Assembly: GCA_009731375.1 (NCBI GenBank)
Contig: BJOX01000172.1
Coordinates: 824,734 to 863,798, forward strand
DNA length: 39,065 nucleotides
Direction of reading: 5' to 3'
Origin: Paulinella micropora
Taxonomy: Eukaryota > Cercozoa > Imbricatea > Euglyphida
In this document: in pieces, positions 8,206-17,435 of the stretch
Layout: each line of letters opens with the position of its first letter
Position numbering within the stretch: position 1 is the stretch's first letter
Notes under the pieces: generated by a model
The model's input: the letters and a program-made list of their open reading frames with translations, nothing else
Told to the model about the DNA's origin: nothing
The model's database searches: none
Translations under genes and position numbers: made by a program

Positions 8206-10730
8206 ATGCACCTAGCGCTGCTGTTGACCGCCTGCCTCTGGCCCTCCGCCCGGCCTTACTGCGCCTACGAGTGGCGCGAGCGGCGGCCACCAGACTTGGT
8301 CCTGGACCTTTGGGTGCCGGCAGGCGGGGACGCCTGGACGCTGCCGGCGGGGAGTGCCATCTACTGCAACGGCACGACCGCCCACCGCCGGCGCCTAGCG
8401 CAGGGAACGGGCTCCCCCTTCTGGGTGTTCTGGGGCGACGGCACGCCCGTCCAGCGCTGCAGCGATGCCGAGCCGTGCACGCACACGTTCGCGGCGGCCG
8501 GCGTAGTTACGGTGATCGTGGACGGCCCCGTCGTAGATTGGGCCATGACGCCGGCCTGGCGCGAGGGGCTGACGAGTTTCGTCGAGCTGCGGCGCATCCA
8601 CCAGTGGGGTGGGCTGCAGCTGGCCCCAGCACAGGGTACCACTTCTACGGCGAGGAGTCGCTCGTGTCGCTGCCACCCCTCGCGGACCTCGACACGTCGC
8701 GTGTCAGCAACCTGGCCTTTAGCTTTGCCCACCTGTCGGCGAACGCATGCTTCGACGTGTCGGGCCTGCGGACCGACTCGGCCGAGACGCTGCGCGCGGC
8801 GTTCGCGAACTCGCCGTGCCTCACGTTTGCCAACACCAGCGCTTGGGACCTATCGCAAGTGCGGGACATGTCGTTTATGTTCGCCGACACGGGCGCGGCG
8901 TCGATCGGCGGGCTGGAAACGTGGAACGTATCACGCGTCGTGAACGCCACCGGCATGTTCGCGAACGCCGCCGCGCTGCAGGCCGACCTGTCGCGCTGGG
9001 CGCTGGACAGCCTGCAGGACGCCACCAGCATGCTGGCGGGCGCGCCGCTACTGGCGCAGAATTTCAGCGGCTGGGCCGTGAACTGGACGNNNNNNNNNNC
9101 GCTACTGGCGCGGAATTTCAGCGGCTGGGCCGTGAACTGGACGCAGCAGACGTGCCTGCAGCTAGTGGAGTCGGCGCAGCTCATGAACTGGCAGGCGCCG
9201 CTGGCGTGCCAGGCCTGGCTGCCCTCCGAGACGCCGTCGCAATCGGTCACCCCTACCCGGACGCCCAGCGGCTCGGTGACGCCCAGCGGCTCGGCGACGC
9301 CCAGCGGCTCCGTGACGCCCACCAGCTCGATGACGCCCACCAGCTCCGTGACACCCTCCGTGACGCCGACCGTGTCAATGACGCCCGCACCTTCGCAATC
9401 GCCCGGCGCCTCGACCACCTCAACCGCGTCACCTTCGCTGACAGCCTCGGCGACGCGCACCAGCTCCCCAACCTTGTCGGTGACGCCGACCAGCTCCGTG
9501 ACGCCGGCGGTTTCTGTGACGCCCAGCACCTCGGTGACGCCCACCACCTCGGTGACGTTGACCAGCTCCGTGACCACCACCAGCTCCGTGACGCCGACCA
9601 GCTCCGTGACGCCCACCAGTTCCATGACGCCCACCAGCTCCGCGACACCCTCCGTGACGCCGACCGTGTCAGTGACGCCCGCACCTTCGCAATCGCCTGG
9701 CGCCTCGACCACCTCGAACGCGTCACCTTCGCTGGCAGCCTCGGCGACGCGCACCAGCTCCCCAACCTTGTCGGTGACGCCCAGCACCTCGGTAACGTCC
9801 ACCAACTCGGTGACGCCCACCACCTCGGTGACGCCCAGCACCTCGGTGACGCCCACCACCTCGGTGACGCCGACCAGCTCCGTGACGCCCACCACCTCGG
9901 TGACGCCGACCAGCTCCGTGACGCCGACCGTTTCAGTCACGCCCAGCACCTCGGTGACACCCACCACCTCGGCGACACGGTCCGTGACGCCGACCGTTTC
10001 AGTCACGCCCAGCACCTCGGTGACGCCCAGTATTTCCGTCACGGCGACCATTTCCGTGACACGGACGCCCACCATTTCTGTGACGTCCACTATTTCTGTG
10101 ACGGCGACGTCCACCCTCTCCGTGACGTCTAGTATTTCTGTGACGCCCAGTATTTCCGTGACACGCACATCCACCCTTTCCGTGACGCCGACCATTTCTG
10201 TGACGCCCAGTATTTCCGTGACGCGCACACCCACTGTTTCCGTGACGCCCACGATCTCCGTGACGCCGACGCCCACCCTCTCCGTGACACCAACCATTTC
10301 CGTGACACAGTCCGTGACACCCTCCCGCACGCCGACGGTCTCCGTGACACCGACCATTTCCGTGACGGCGACGCCGACTATCTTTGTGACGCATACCATA
10401 ACGCCCACGAGCACACAGACACCAACGAGATCTCCCAGCATCTCAACCACCGCGACGCCTTCCGTCAGCGACCAAAGCATTACACTCGGGTCCAGTTCCA
10501 CAAATTCACTCACTGTCACTTATAATAATCTCTATCTCGTCCAGTGCCCTAATCCTGTCAACAGAGATAATTGGGATCCGTCTCTGGGTACTTATTACGG
10601 CGACACGTTCTCGGTTTCCTTAACGAACTATGTCTCGCCTAACAGAGTGACCGTCACAGTTACACGTTTGGACAGTACTGGAGGGTGGGGATTGATCCTG
10701 AAGTTTACGTGCAGGGGATACATTCTGTAG
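8206..10730 (+). CDS. Secreted BspA/DUF285-repeat protein with PKD-like domain and Ser/Thr/Pro stalk (one frameshift)
   Basis: ATG at 8206 begins a signal peptide (MHLALLLTACLWPSARPYC). Residues 72-103 (FWVFWGDGTPVQ..THTFAAAGVVTV) have the W-G-D-G and H-T-F-x-x-A-G-x-x-x-V signature of a PKD-like domain, which commonly precedes DUF285 repeats. The frame then changes near 8621-8630. Adding one base in the tgg/cccc stretch would restore it. DUF285 (BspA-type leucine-rich) repeats follow: LADLDTSRVSNLAFSFAHL, LSQVRDMSFMFADT, WNVSRVVNATGMFANA, WALDSLQDATSMLAGA. A 10-N gap at 9090-9099 separates two copies of a 44-bp segment. About 1.2 kb of SVTPTxS repeats and a C-terminal 90-residue domain end at TAG 10730, with no membrane segment. 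It is likely secreted or wall-attached, in adhesion or recognition. Confidence 0.65.
9240..10440 (+). repeat. Degenerate Ser/Val/Thr/Pro-coding repeat
   Basis: Variants of gtgacgcccaccagctcc / gtgacgccgaccatttcc encode SVTPTxSVTPT, a stalk rich in O-glycosylation-type residues. An internal block of about 300 bp (9343-9480 and 9643-9780) is itself repeated and encodes APSQSPGASTTS..SPSL. The copies are far more diverged than the 72-bp array at 25-27 kb. Confidence 0.75.
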
Positions 10731-11316
10731 TAAAGAAGTAGGGGAGCGACTGCACGCTCGCGCCGCTTACATGTCGCAACGTGTACGCCGTCGCTTACAT
10801 TAATTTAGTTAACGAGAAGAGCGGGGCAGCTCCGACTGGTACTTATTAAGACTTGGCTTTCACTTGCAATGGGTATTATATGTATATATATTTAATACTG
10901 AAAGGGTGTGAGAAACTGTATTGATAGCAAGAGTAAAAGCAAGGGTTGAAGTTGCTATCCAACTTGCGGATGGCCGGCAATGCCTTTTTCTCGCAACAAA
11001 ACATATGATGATGGCTGATAGTGTCTGTTTCCAGCCTAGCTTTCCTACTGACCAACCCTGTACTTTCTTAGCCTTTCGCACACACTCTCATTGCTAGTAG
11101 CACACGCCTACCACCCGTAGTGGTTATCCCTGGCGAGTTCCGGGGTGGTGCGCTTGCGCCAGAGTGGTGTGAGGGTAGCAGAGTTTGCGGGGAGGTAAGA
11201 GGGTACCACAGGCTCTGAGGGAGGGAGGAAGGGTGTCTGTCTTGCCGGCAGGTAAACGCNNNNNNNNNNGTATGTCTTACCGGCAGGTAAACGCCACTGG
11301 GGGAGAGCGCCGTGCG
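10731..11316. other. Intergenic, no gene seen
   Basis: AT-richer trailer of the DUF285-like gene, then sequence before the C tract. No clear AATAAA follows the stop. A 22-bp segment ending ccggcaggtaaacgc occurs on both sides of the 10-N gap at 11260-11269. Confidence 0.5.
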
Positions 11317-11611
<295 letters not shown>

Positions 11612-11970
11612 GCCTGGCACACGTGGCAGCTGCCGTTCAGCAGGCGCCGGCACAGTTGCAGCTCCGCCCGGGAGCAGACGTAGCACATGCCCTGCCACGC
11701 CGGGAACACGAAGAAGCGCGCCACCTGGTAGCAGCGCCGGCCGGGCACATCCGTGGCGCAGAGTAGGTAACTCCCGTCCAGTTGGTAGCCCTTCTTGCTG
11801 AGGGCCTCGGTGTAGCCCATCAGCGTGCCACACGCATGGCAGCCCCCTTCGGTGCCGTCCTCGAACAGCTGGTACTTGTTGCGCCGGGCGCAGCCCTCCC
11901 GCACACAAGTCCACGTCCTACGCCACAGACACGCACAGACACGCTCAGGCTTATAGAAACACGCGTGCAG
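11612..11970 (-). CDS. Cys-rich zinc-finger-like exon (3' end in gap)
   Basis: On the minus strand an open frame begins immediately after a TAG at 11971-11973. That TAG is preceded upstream by a strong pyrimidine tract with TTTCTAAC (plus strand 11990-12060), so 11971 looks like a 3' splice site and this like an internal exon. It has no ATG. About 120 residues carry repeated cysteine pairs: CACLW, TCVREGC, GGCHACG, LLCATD, CYVC, LCRRLL, CHVC. The spacing C-x4-C-x15-C-x2-C and the later C-x2-C..LC..C-x2-C suggest two or more zinc sites. The last cluster resembles the C-terminus of the gene at 1-426 and the exon at 14868-14967. The family is not recognised. The continuation of the frame beyond the gap into poly-G is not real coding. 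Confidence 0.5.
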
Positions 11971-11973
11971 CTA

Positions 11974-12060
11974 CCGAGCCATCCGCACACGCACACACAG
12001 AGAGAGAGAGAGAGAGAAAGCGTTAGAAAGAGAGAGAAGAGAGGAGGAGGAAAAAGCAGA
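11974..12060 (-). other. Likely intron 3' end: pyrimidine tract with branch-point-like CTAAC
   Basis: Read on the minus strand: pyrimidine-rich blocks, TTTCTAACG, (TC)n, then CTCGGTAG at the exon edge. The upstream exon and donor are not identified with confidence. A small minus-strand frame at 12165-11971 (MPVGVRVCWC...) overlaps it. Confidence 0.35.
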
Positions 12061-12172
12061 GGTGAGTGGACTTTTTCGACTGTCGGTACATGACGAGGCC
12101 GGAGATGGTCCTACAGGGAACACGACAGCGGTGGCACACCAGCACACACGCACACCAACGGGCACAGCAGTG

Positions 12173-12331
12173 TCAAGCAGCAGCGACGGGGCGCCCGCGG
12201 GCGACGGCCAAGAGGGACCGAGAGTTCAGGAAGGACGCCTCGGCCGCGCGCTGCTCACTCTCCCAATCGATGTCCCCCCCGGCCGGGCGCGAGGCCTTGC
12301 CGCCTGGTAGCGGCCCGCGGGACCTTGCCAA
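12173..12331 (-). CDS. Possible 3' extension of the minisatellite gene after an in-frame TAG
   Basis: After the TAG at 12334-12332 the same frame stays open for about 52 codons to TGA at 12175-12173. It includes a protein-like stretch (DIDWESEQRAAEASFLNS). The DNA around the TAG is a short repeat (ggcaaggtcccgcgggccgct), so the TAG may lie at a splice acceptor (gccgctgtag) or be a point change. No AATAAA is seen downstream. Confidence 0.25.
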   Translation of the reverse strand: MARSRGPLPGGKASRPAGGDIDWESEQRAAEASFLNSRSLLAVARGRPVAAA

Positions 12332-14589
12332 CTACAGCGGCCGGCGTGGGACCTTGCCGCCTAACAACGGTCTGGCAGTCGAGTCGCCTGGGGGGTGTGT
12401 GCGCGCCTGGCCTGCGTCGCCGTCACCACGGCACAGCTTCGACTCGCGCTCCGCCTTGGCCTCGCCGTCACCACGGCACAGCTTCGACTCGCGCTCTGCC
12501 TTGGCCTCGCCGTCACCACGGCACAGCTTCGACTCCCGCTCTGCCTTGGCCTCGCCGTCACCACAGCACAGCTTCGACTCCCGCTCTGCCTTGGCCTCGG
12601 GGTAGAGCTTCGACTCAGGGTAGCACTGTGCGCCATGTATCAACAGCTGGTCCACTTCGTCCGGCGGGTCGTAAGGCATACGGCCCCGCGGATATCTAGG
12701 CTGGACGCAGGCTTCCGGGCTGCCCGGGTCTAGGGACGCGGGCTCCACTGGGAGCTGTCCCACTACGGGCCAAAACAGACAGCGAACATGAGAACTGAAC
12801 CTCTGTCGCAGCCAGCGCGACGGGCGGGGGCAGCAGCAGCGGCAGAGCGCAATGGACCGGTAGGGGGCGAACCGAACAGCAGCGGCAGCGGGCAGACGGG
12901 TGACAGCCCTGACAGCCAGGGTGTGCGTATACGGCTGTGCGGCGTGGAGCGTGTGTGTGTGGGAGAGCGTGCTGCAAGGGGAGGGGGGGGGGGCACTAGG
13001 TCTGGGGGCAAGAGTACCCGACAGGTAGATTTCCAGGGGCGAGGCGAAGCGCACCCCCGGCCAGCCAGGGCCCGCCGGAGGGGCGCCCCCCACGCCGGCC
13101 GGAGTGCTAGCGCTCTGCTCACTCGCGGGCGGTGCGTCCTGAGCAGGCGGCTCGGGCGACGCTAGCTCCGCCCCCCGGCCTCCGCCGGGTGCACCCTCGA
13201 CCCCCGGGACACCCTCCTCTGGGCTGTCGGACTCCTCTGAGCTGTCAGAGTCCTCCTCATCCTCCAAAACACCCCCCGCTGGGCTCTCCGGCTCGGACTC
13301 CACTTCTTCTAGCTCCTCAAGCACTGCTTCTTCCTCACCCCGCGCACCGGCCACGGGCCCCGCTCCCTCCTCGCCCCGTGCGTCAACAGACGAGGCCACT
13401 GGCCCCGCTCCCTCCTCGCCCCGTGCGTGTGCCGACGGAGCCGGGGATTCCGCTCCCTCGTCCCGTACGTAGGCCGCCCCCGCAGCCACGGGCCCCGCTC
13501 CCTCGTCCCGTGCGTGTGCCGACGGAGCCACGGGCTCCGCTCCCTCGTCCCGTACGTAGGCCGCTCCCTCGCCCCGTGCGTGTGCCGACGGAGCCGGGGA
13601 TTCCGCTCCCTCGTCCCGTACGTAGGCCGCTCCCTCGCCCCGTGCGTGTGCCGACGGAGCCGGGGATTCCGCTCCCTCGTCCCGTACGTAGGCCGCCCCC
13701 GCAGCCATGGGCCCCGCTCCCTCGCCCCGTGCGTGTGCCGCCGCCGCAGCCACGGGCCCCGCTCCCTCGTCCCGTACGTAGGCCGCTCCCTCGCCCCGTG
13801 CGTGTGCCGACGGAGCCGGGGATTCCGCTCCCTCGTCCCGTACGTAGGCCGCCCCCGCAGCCACGGGCCCCGCTCCCTCGCCCCGTGCGTGTGCCGCCGC
13901 CGCAGCCACGGGCCCCGCTCCCTCGTCCCGTACGTAGGCCGCTCCCTCGCCCCGTGCGTGTGCCGCCCCCGCAGCCACGGGCCCCGCTCCCTCGTCCCGT
14001 ACACAGGCAGCCCCCGAAGCCACGGGCTCGACTGGCTCTGGTGGGGTCTGGCGCTCGAAGATGTTGTTCAAGACCCGACGGGGCCGGCGGGGCGGAGCGT
14101 AGAGAAAGTCGGGGGCCCAGTGCTTAGGCCGGCCAGCTACTGCTGCCAGGCGGGCAGAGCGTGGCCGTCCTTCCCGGGCCGAGGCGGGGGTCGGCAGGCG
14201 GCCCTCGGCGCGGCTGCTGTCAGTCTGCAACAGCCAGCCAGTCACAGCACACTGTGAGTTGCACGAGGGGCACGCTCTTGCCTGCCTAATCCTTCACCCT
14301 CTGGCTGCTCCCGTCCGCAGACAACACACACTGCTGCCGCCACTCTCTTTGCTCCAGCCCTGGCCTCTGCTAACAAGGAAAACAGACAGCGCGGGTAGTA
14401 CCTCTGGGGTCCGCCTGGTGTGATGAACGGTGTCCGCGCACTGGACTTCTTGTGTTCCCTAGCCGCCGCACGCCGTCTGCGTCCGGCGACCGCACCCTCC
14501 GGTTGCACCTCGGGCGCAAGTGATGGTGCAGGGGTGGTTGAACGTGCTCGGATCGCCCTAGAGGACCGTCGTCCTCTGCGGCTGGACAT
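12332..14589 (-). CDS. Minisatellite-bearing protein with N-terminal zinc ribbon-like motif (one frameshift)
   Basis: ATG at 14589 starts a basic N-terminus (MSSRRGRRSSRAIRARS, later GRRRRAAAREHKK). Near 14330 it reads VCVVCGREQPEG. The adjacent frame about 40 bases on reads ACPSCNSQCAVTGWLLQ. Together these make a C-x2-C ... C-x2-C-x3-C zinc-ribbon-like site, so a one-base frameshift between 14300 and 14275 is likely. The protein continues through LNNIFERQ, then a long array of AAYVRDEGAGPVAAG / AHARGEGA peptides (13330-14030) and a strongly acidic segment (EEEAVLEELEEVESEPE). A GTACTC donor at 13017 and a pyrimidine-rich TAG acceptor at 12763 would remove a 255-nt, frame-neutral intron. A further part carries four 15-residue repeats (AKAERESKLCRGDGE) and stops at 12332. 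It is possibly nuclear. No family is recognised. Confidence 0.42.
12420..12599. repeat. 45-bp tandem repeat, 4 copies
   Basis: Units of ccgtcaccacggcacagctt.. at 12420, 12465, 12510 and 12555. The length is a multiple of three and encodes EAKAERESKLCRGDG on the minus strand. Confidence 0.85.
13330..14030. repeat. Compound minisatellite of 20-60 bp units
   Basis: Mosaic of two or three alternating modules: cgtgcgtgtgccgacggagcc, cccgtacgtaggccgcccc and gcagccacgggccccgctccctcgtc. The mosaic order preserves the minus reading frame throughout, and a related 48-bp form lies at 7864-7989. Plus-strand frames are also open because the units contain no stops. Confidence 0.8.
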
Positions 14590-14689
14590 CAATGAACCTG
14601 TGCAGCACAACCAACAATAGTCAAGTCAACGAGAGAGAAGCATGACCCGCCACACTGTCCCTTCACTGTCCACCCCCTTCCTCCCAACC

Positions 14690-14866
14690 GAGGTCTGTCT
14701 CTGTCCCTCTGCCTGTGTGTTGTCTCTCTCTCTCTCTCTCTGTCTCTCTGCCTGTGTGTATGTCTCTCTGCCTGTGTGTATGTCTCTCTGCCTGTGTGTA
14801 TGTCTCTGTGTGTGGGTGTGCCTCTGTGTGTGTGCCTCTCTCTCTGTATCTCTTCCTCCCTCTCCA
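14690..14866. repeat. CT/TG-rich tract ending in a 3' splice-site-like sequence
   Basis: Contains three copies of a 20-bp unit (tgtctctctgcctgtgtgta) between CT repeats. It ends tctcttcctccctctccag at 14867, a textbook pyrimidine tract and AG in front of the exon at 14868. Confidence 0.6.
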
Positions 14867-15021
14867 GCACAGAGCAATGTAACGAGTGCAGAATAGACAA
14901 GAGCAAACTATTTCAAGAACTCGGAGGTGACGGTTGCTTCTTCAAGAACTTAAAGGATAACGGCTAGCACAAGCGAGCATAACCGACACATCGAGGGTGC
15001 ACCAAGAAAGCCAGACGCGTC
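14864..15021 (+). repeat. 158-bp direct repeat, copy 1, left of a 10-N gap
   Basis: Ends exactly at the gap (15022-15031) and matches 15032-15189 with only a few differences (cacatcgagg versus cagatcgaag). It is most simply an unmerged contig overlap. Confidence 0.85.
14868..14967 (+). CDS. Terminal exon encoding a Cys motif (CNEC..LFQEL..GC)
   Basis: The exon begins right after the pyrimidine-rich acceptor at 14867 and ends with TAG at 14967. It encodes [25 protein letters not shown] and a lysine-rich end. The order C-x2-C, L-F-Q-E-L, then G-C corresponds to the C-terminus of the gene at 1-426 (C-x2-C, L-C-Q-E-L, G-G-C), and both motifs sit just before a stop codon. A near-identical copy lies at 15036-15135. 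The upstream exon is not settled. A frame at 14423-14620 could supply one but overlaps the minus-strand gene. Confidence 0.38.
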
Positions 15022-15031
15022 NNNNNNNNNN

Positions 15032-15189
15032 CCAGCACAGAGCAATGTAACGAGTGCAGAATAGACAAGAGCAAACTATTTCAAGAACTCGGAGGTGACG
15101 GTTGCTTCTTCAAGAACTTAAAGGATAACGGCTAGCACAAGCGAGCATAACCGACAGATCGAAGGTGCACCAAGAAAGCCAGACGCGTC
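15032..15189 (+). repeat. 158-bp direct repeat, copy 2, right of a 10-N gap
   Basis: Begins exactly at the gap with ccagcacagagcaatg and repeats the Cys-motif exon and its trailer. Confidence 0.85.
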
Positions 15190-15217
15190 TACCCCCTCTT
15201 TCGATCTCCCTCTAGCC

Positions 15218-15379
15218 ATGGAAGCACACGAGCCAGGGCAGGCTGACGAGCCAGGGCAGGCAATAGCAGACATTGCTGCAGTGCCTCGGGTCAGAAAATC
15301 CTCAAGCTCCCAGACTAGCCTCCCCGTCTGGAGTGAGTTCTTCATCAGACCCTCCATTGCCAACCATTCCTCTTTTTGA
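15218..15379 (+). CDS. Small ORF or first coding exon (53 aa)
   Basis: ATG at 15218 (context AGCCATGG) follows a pyrimidine-rich sequence ending CTCTAG at 15215, which looks like a 3' splice site of a 5'-UTR intron. The product begins MEAHEPGQADEPGQA, a tandem heptapeptide, and continues PVWSEFFIRPSIAN to TGA at 15379. No family is recognised, and no polyadenylation signal follows closely. It may be the first exon of a longer gene. Confidence 0.3.
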   Translation: MEAHEPGQADEPGQAIADIAAVPRVRKSSSSQTSLPVWSEFFIRPSIANHSSF

Positions 15380-15582
15380 CAGCACTACACTGAATCCTGG
15401 TTATGTTCCTGGCCACCACACCGCTTGCTCTGCTGGCATATGTAGTGCCTGAACTTGCTGCAAAGAGCAAGCTTCTAAGAAAAGAGCTTCTGTCCCAGGT
15501 ACATGCACGCTCTAGCTTGTGGCTGGCTTAGGAGCAAAAGCGGGCCAGAAAACCTGATTTTTCCGGTAGGTCTTGCTGATTC

Positions 15583-15716
15583 GAAACGGGCCGGAAGCCC
15601 GTCTTTGTCCGGCCCGTTTTCGAACCGAAACGGGCCGGAAGCCCGTCTTTGTCCGGCCCGTTTTCGAACCGAAACGGGCCAAAAGCCCGTCTTTCCGTCC
15701 GGCCCGTTTCCGAACC
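15583..15716. repeat. Three tandem 44-46-bp units, each able to form a hairpin
   Basis: Units start at 15583, 15627 and 15671. Within each, ACGGGCCGGA (varied in the third unit) pairs with TCCGGCCCGT, 10 bases with a 14-16-base loop. Partial units flank the array on both sides (15541 and 15719). It lies in a non-coding stretch (15380-15960) upstream of the multi-exon membrane gene. Confidence 0.8.
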
Positions 15717-15960
15717 GGAACGGGGCCGGCAGCCTCTTTCTTTCGGTCTGTCTTTGGCACTTTTCTGAGCCGATTCTCGCGGCTCTCAAAAAACACCGCT
15801 CTTGCGGAACCTTTGCTGGTCCTTCGATTGACTGTGTGTTATGTAGTGTACGGCTGTAGACAAGGTGTCACTGGAGGCGAGAGCACAGGGGGTGCATAGT
15901 GCAAACAGTATTGTGGTGTGCAGAGGGCTAGTGTAGCTATTTTACCCACCTGGCCTGGGG

Positions 15961-17341
15961 ATGCAGTTTTTCGTTAGGCAAGAAGTGAAGGGTTCGTTGG
16001 CGCAGGCCGCTGCTTCTACGCAGGAGCTCGTCCACATTGTCGGAGTCGCTTACTTAGCTAGCAGCGCCACTTCTCTATTTCACGGCAACGTTGTGTAGTG
16101 GAGGGTGCGCTGCTGGGAGCCTATGGTCTTGCTTTGTCTGCATCTGTCTTTCACCTTTCTCGCTCTCACTGCTGTGGCTGTCACACGTTGTGGTCACTGG
16201 TTGTGCTAGGGCAGCAAGTGCTGGCGGGCTTTCCTGTACCCAAGTGCGACAAGACTCTGCGTGAATTCCGGAACAGGTTCTTTTCACTCGTGCTAGGCCA
16301 GCTTCAGTACTACCTGGTGCTTCTTAGGTGTATCCTGTTATTTTACGCCTGGGACCAGGAAGAGCTGACACGAAGACTGTTGTCTTTTGTCACTACCCAG
16401 AAGCACCGAGACGTATTCTCTTTGTTCGTTTCTGCCTGCTTGCGTGGTAACAACGTCTGTCTTTCTCTCTCTCATGGCTACCGCTGTTGTCTCCCTTGTG
16501 ATTGCTGCCGGTGGCTACAAAGTGAGCGCACTTCAGCAGGCCCTCGTACAAGCAGCGGGAGCTGAAACACTGGCGTGCCTCGAGTACCTAACCGAGCACA
16601 CCCGGGTTCTCTTCTCGTGGCAGCTACTTACTTACTTCCGATTGGCAGTTGTGTGTAAGATGTGCTATGCTGCGTGTAGGGGGGCAAACCCTGGACTGTC
16701 GCCTTGGTCGGTGCCTATCTGGCGGATAGGAGCACCTCTACTGGCTGGCCGCTGCTGCCAGCCAGAGAGCCTGTCCTAGTGGACGAGTGCGGTACGGTGC
16801 CCGCACTTGCCACCACTGTCGTCCTAGCCTTGGTTTGGTGGTCAGGACTGTGTATAGCTCCGAACCCCGCTACCGGTGGGCTGGACCTGCAGACCCTGGC
16901 TATGCTGGTGCAGGGCGATATGATTATCCTGGGTAGTCGCACGTTCCGGTTCTGCCCACCGCCTACGTACCTACCGCACAAAAACACCTGGCCGTTTAGG
17001 CACAAGCTGCGTCTGGACGAGCAATGGCGCCAACGCGCACAGGCCCAAGAACGGGGAGACCTGCACGCGCAAGGAGACTTATCTGCGTTTCTGCAAGGCG
17101 TGCAGGTCGGGGGCTGGAACGCTTGCGACCCCCTGCTCCCTGCGCTGTACAATGCCCAGACCAGGGTAACCCCAAGCTAGGGTTTGCTGCCTGTACTAAC
17201 TCTACTTTTGCTTGGCAGGTAATGAGCTTGCTAGGCTACGAACCACAGCCTGTATTAATTATAGCACGCACGGTCCACCCGCAGGAGTTCATTTACGTGA
17301 ACTACGGCAGCGCTTTTTGGGAGGAGCAGAGGCCTCTCTAA
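15961..17341 (+). CDS. Multi-exon protein with membrane segments and SET-like C-terminus
   Basis: Exon 1 starts at ATG 15961 (MQFFVRQEVKGSLAQAAAS). Five exons explain all frame changes: about 15961-16092; 16215-16446; 16523-16654; 16762-17165; 17219-17341. The last intron (17166-17218, 53 nt) is convincing, with a GTAACC donor, TACTAAC and TTTTGCTTGGCAG. The donors GTAACA at 16447 and GTAAGA at 16655 are also good, but the other acceptors and the first donor are less certain. Hydrophobic stretches occur at LQYYLVLLRCILLFYAW and ATTVVLALVWWSGLCI. The last exon reads VLIIARTVHPQEFIYVNYG then SAFWEE, which resembles the end of a SET methyltransferase domain (A-x-R-x-I-x-x-G-E-E-x-x-x-x-Y-G). The preceding GGWNACDPLLPALYNAQ sits where the N-H-S-C-x-P-N region would be. 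The usual acidic pair is absent, so activity is doubtful. Confidence 0.45.
17166..17218 (+). other. Spliceosomal intron, 53 nt
   Basis: Donor GTAACC, branch-point-like TGTACTAACTC, pyrimidine-rich TCTACTTTTGCTTGG, acceptor CAG. Removal joins AGG to GTA in phase 0 and leaves an open frame to TAA at 17341. It contains an in-frame stop (TAG at 17178-17180) if retained. Confidence 0.7.
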
Positions 17342-17429
17342 GAGAATTGGACTGTACGTTCTGACTGCAGGGCACGTAGTCCCAAAACATTCGGAGACAC
17401 AATGTTCCATGAGTACACCACCGGTTCAT

Positions 17430-17435
17430 AATAAA
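17430..17435 (+). terminator. Polyadenylation signal AATAAA
   Basis: Lies 88 bases after the TAA of the multi-exon gene. Confidence 0.5.

Noticed and set aside
8645-10519. 624-codon minus-strand frame opposite the Ser/Thr/Pro stalk
   Set aside because: Antisense of the SVTPT repeats. The plus strand has signal peptide, PKD-like and DUF285 motifs.
10860-11081. 73-codon minus-strand frame
   Set aside because: Starts with GTG only, has no motif and lies in AT-rich trailer sequence.
13132-14257. Plus-strand frames through the minisatellite (PRPVRRPPPQPRAPL and CRRSRGFRSLVPYVG peptides)
   Set aside because: Open because the repeat has no stops in several frames. The minus frame has a better non-repetitive N-terminus and acidic segment, so it was preferred, though not proven.
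14423-14620. 65-codon plus-strand ORF starting MNGVRALDFLCSLAAARR
   Set aside because: It overlaps the minus-strand N-terminal exon, which looks more coherent. No splice donor in a fitting phase joins it to the exon at 14868.
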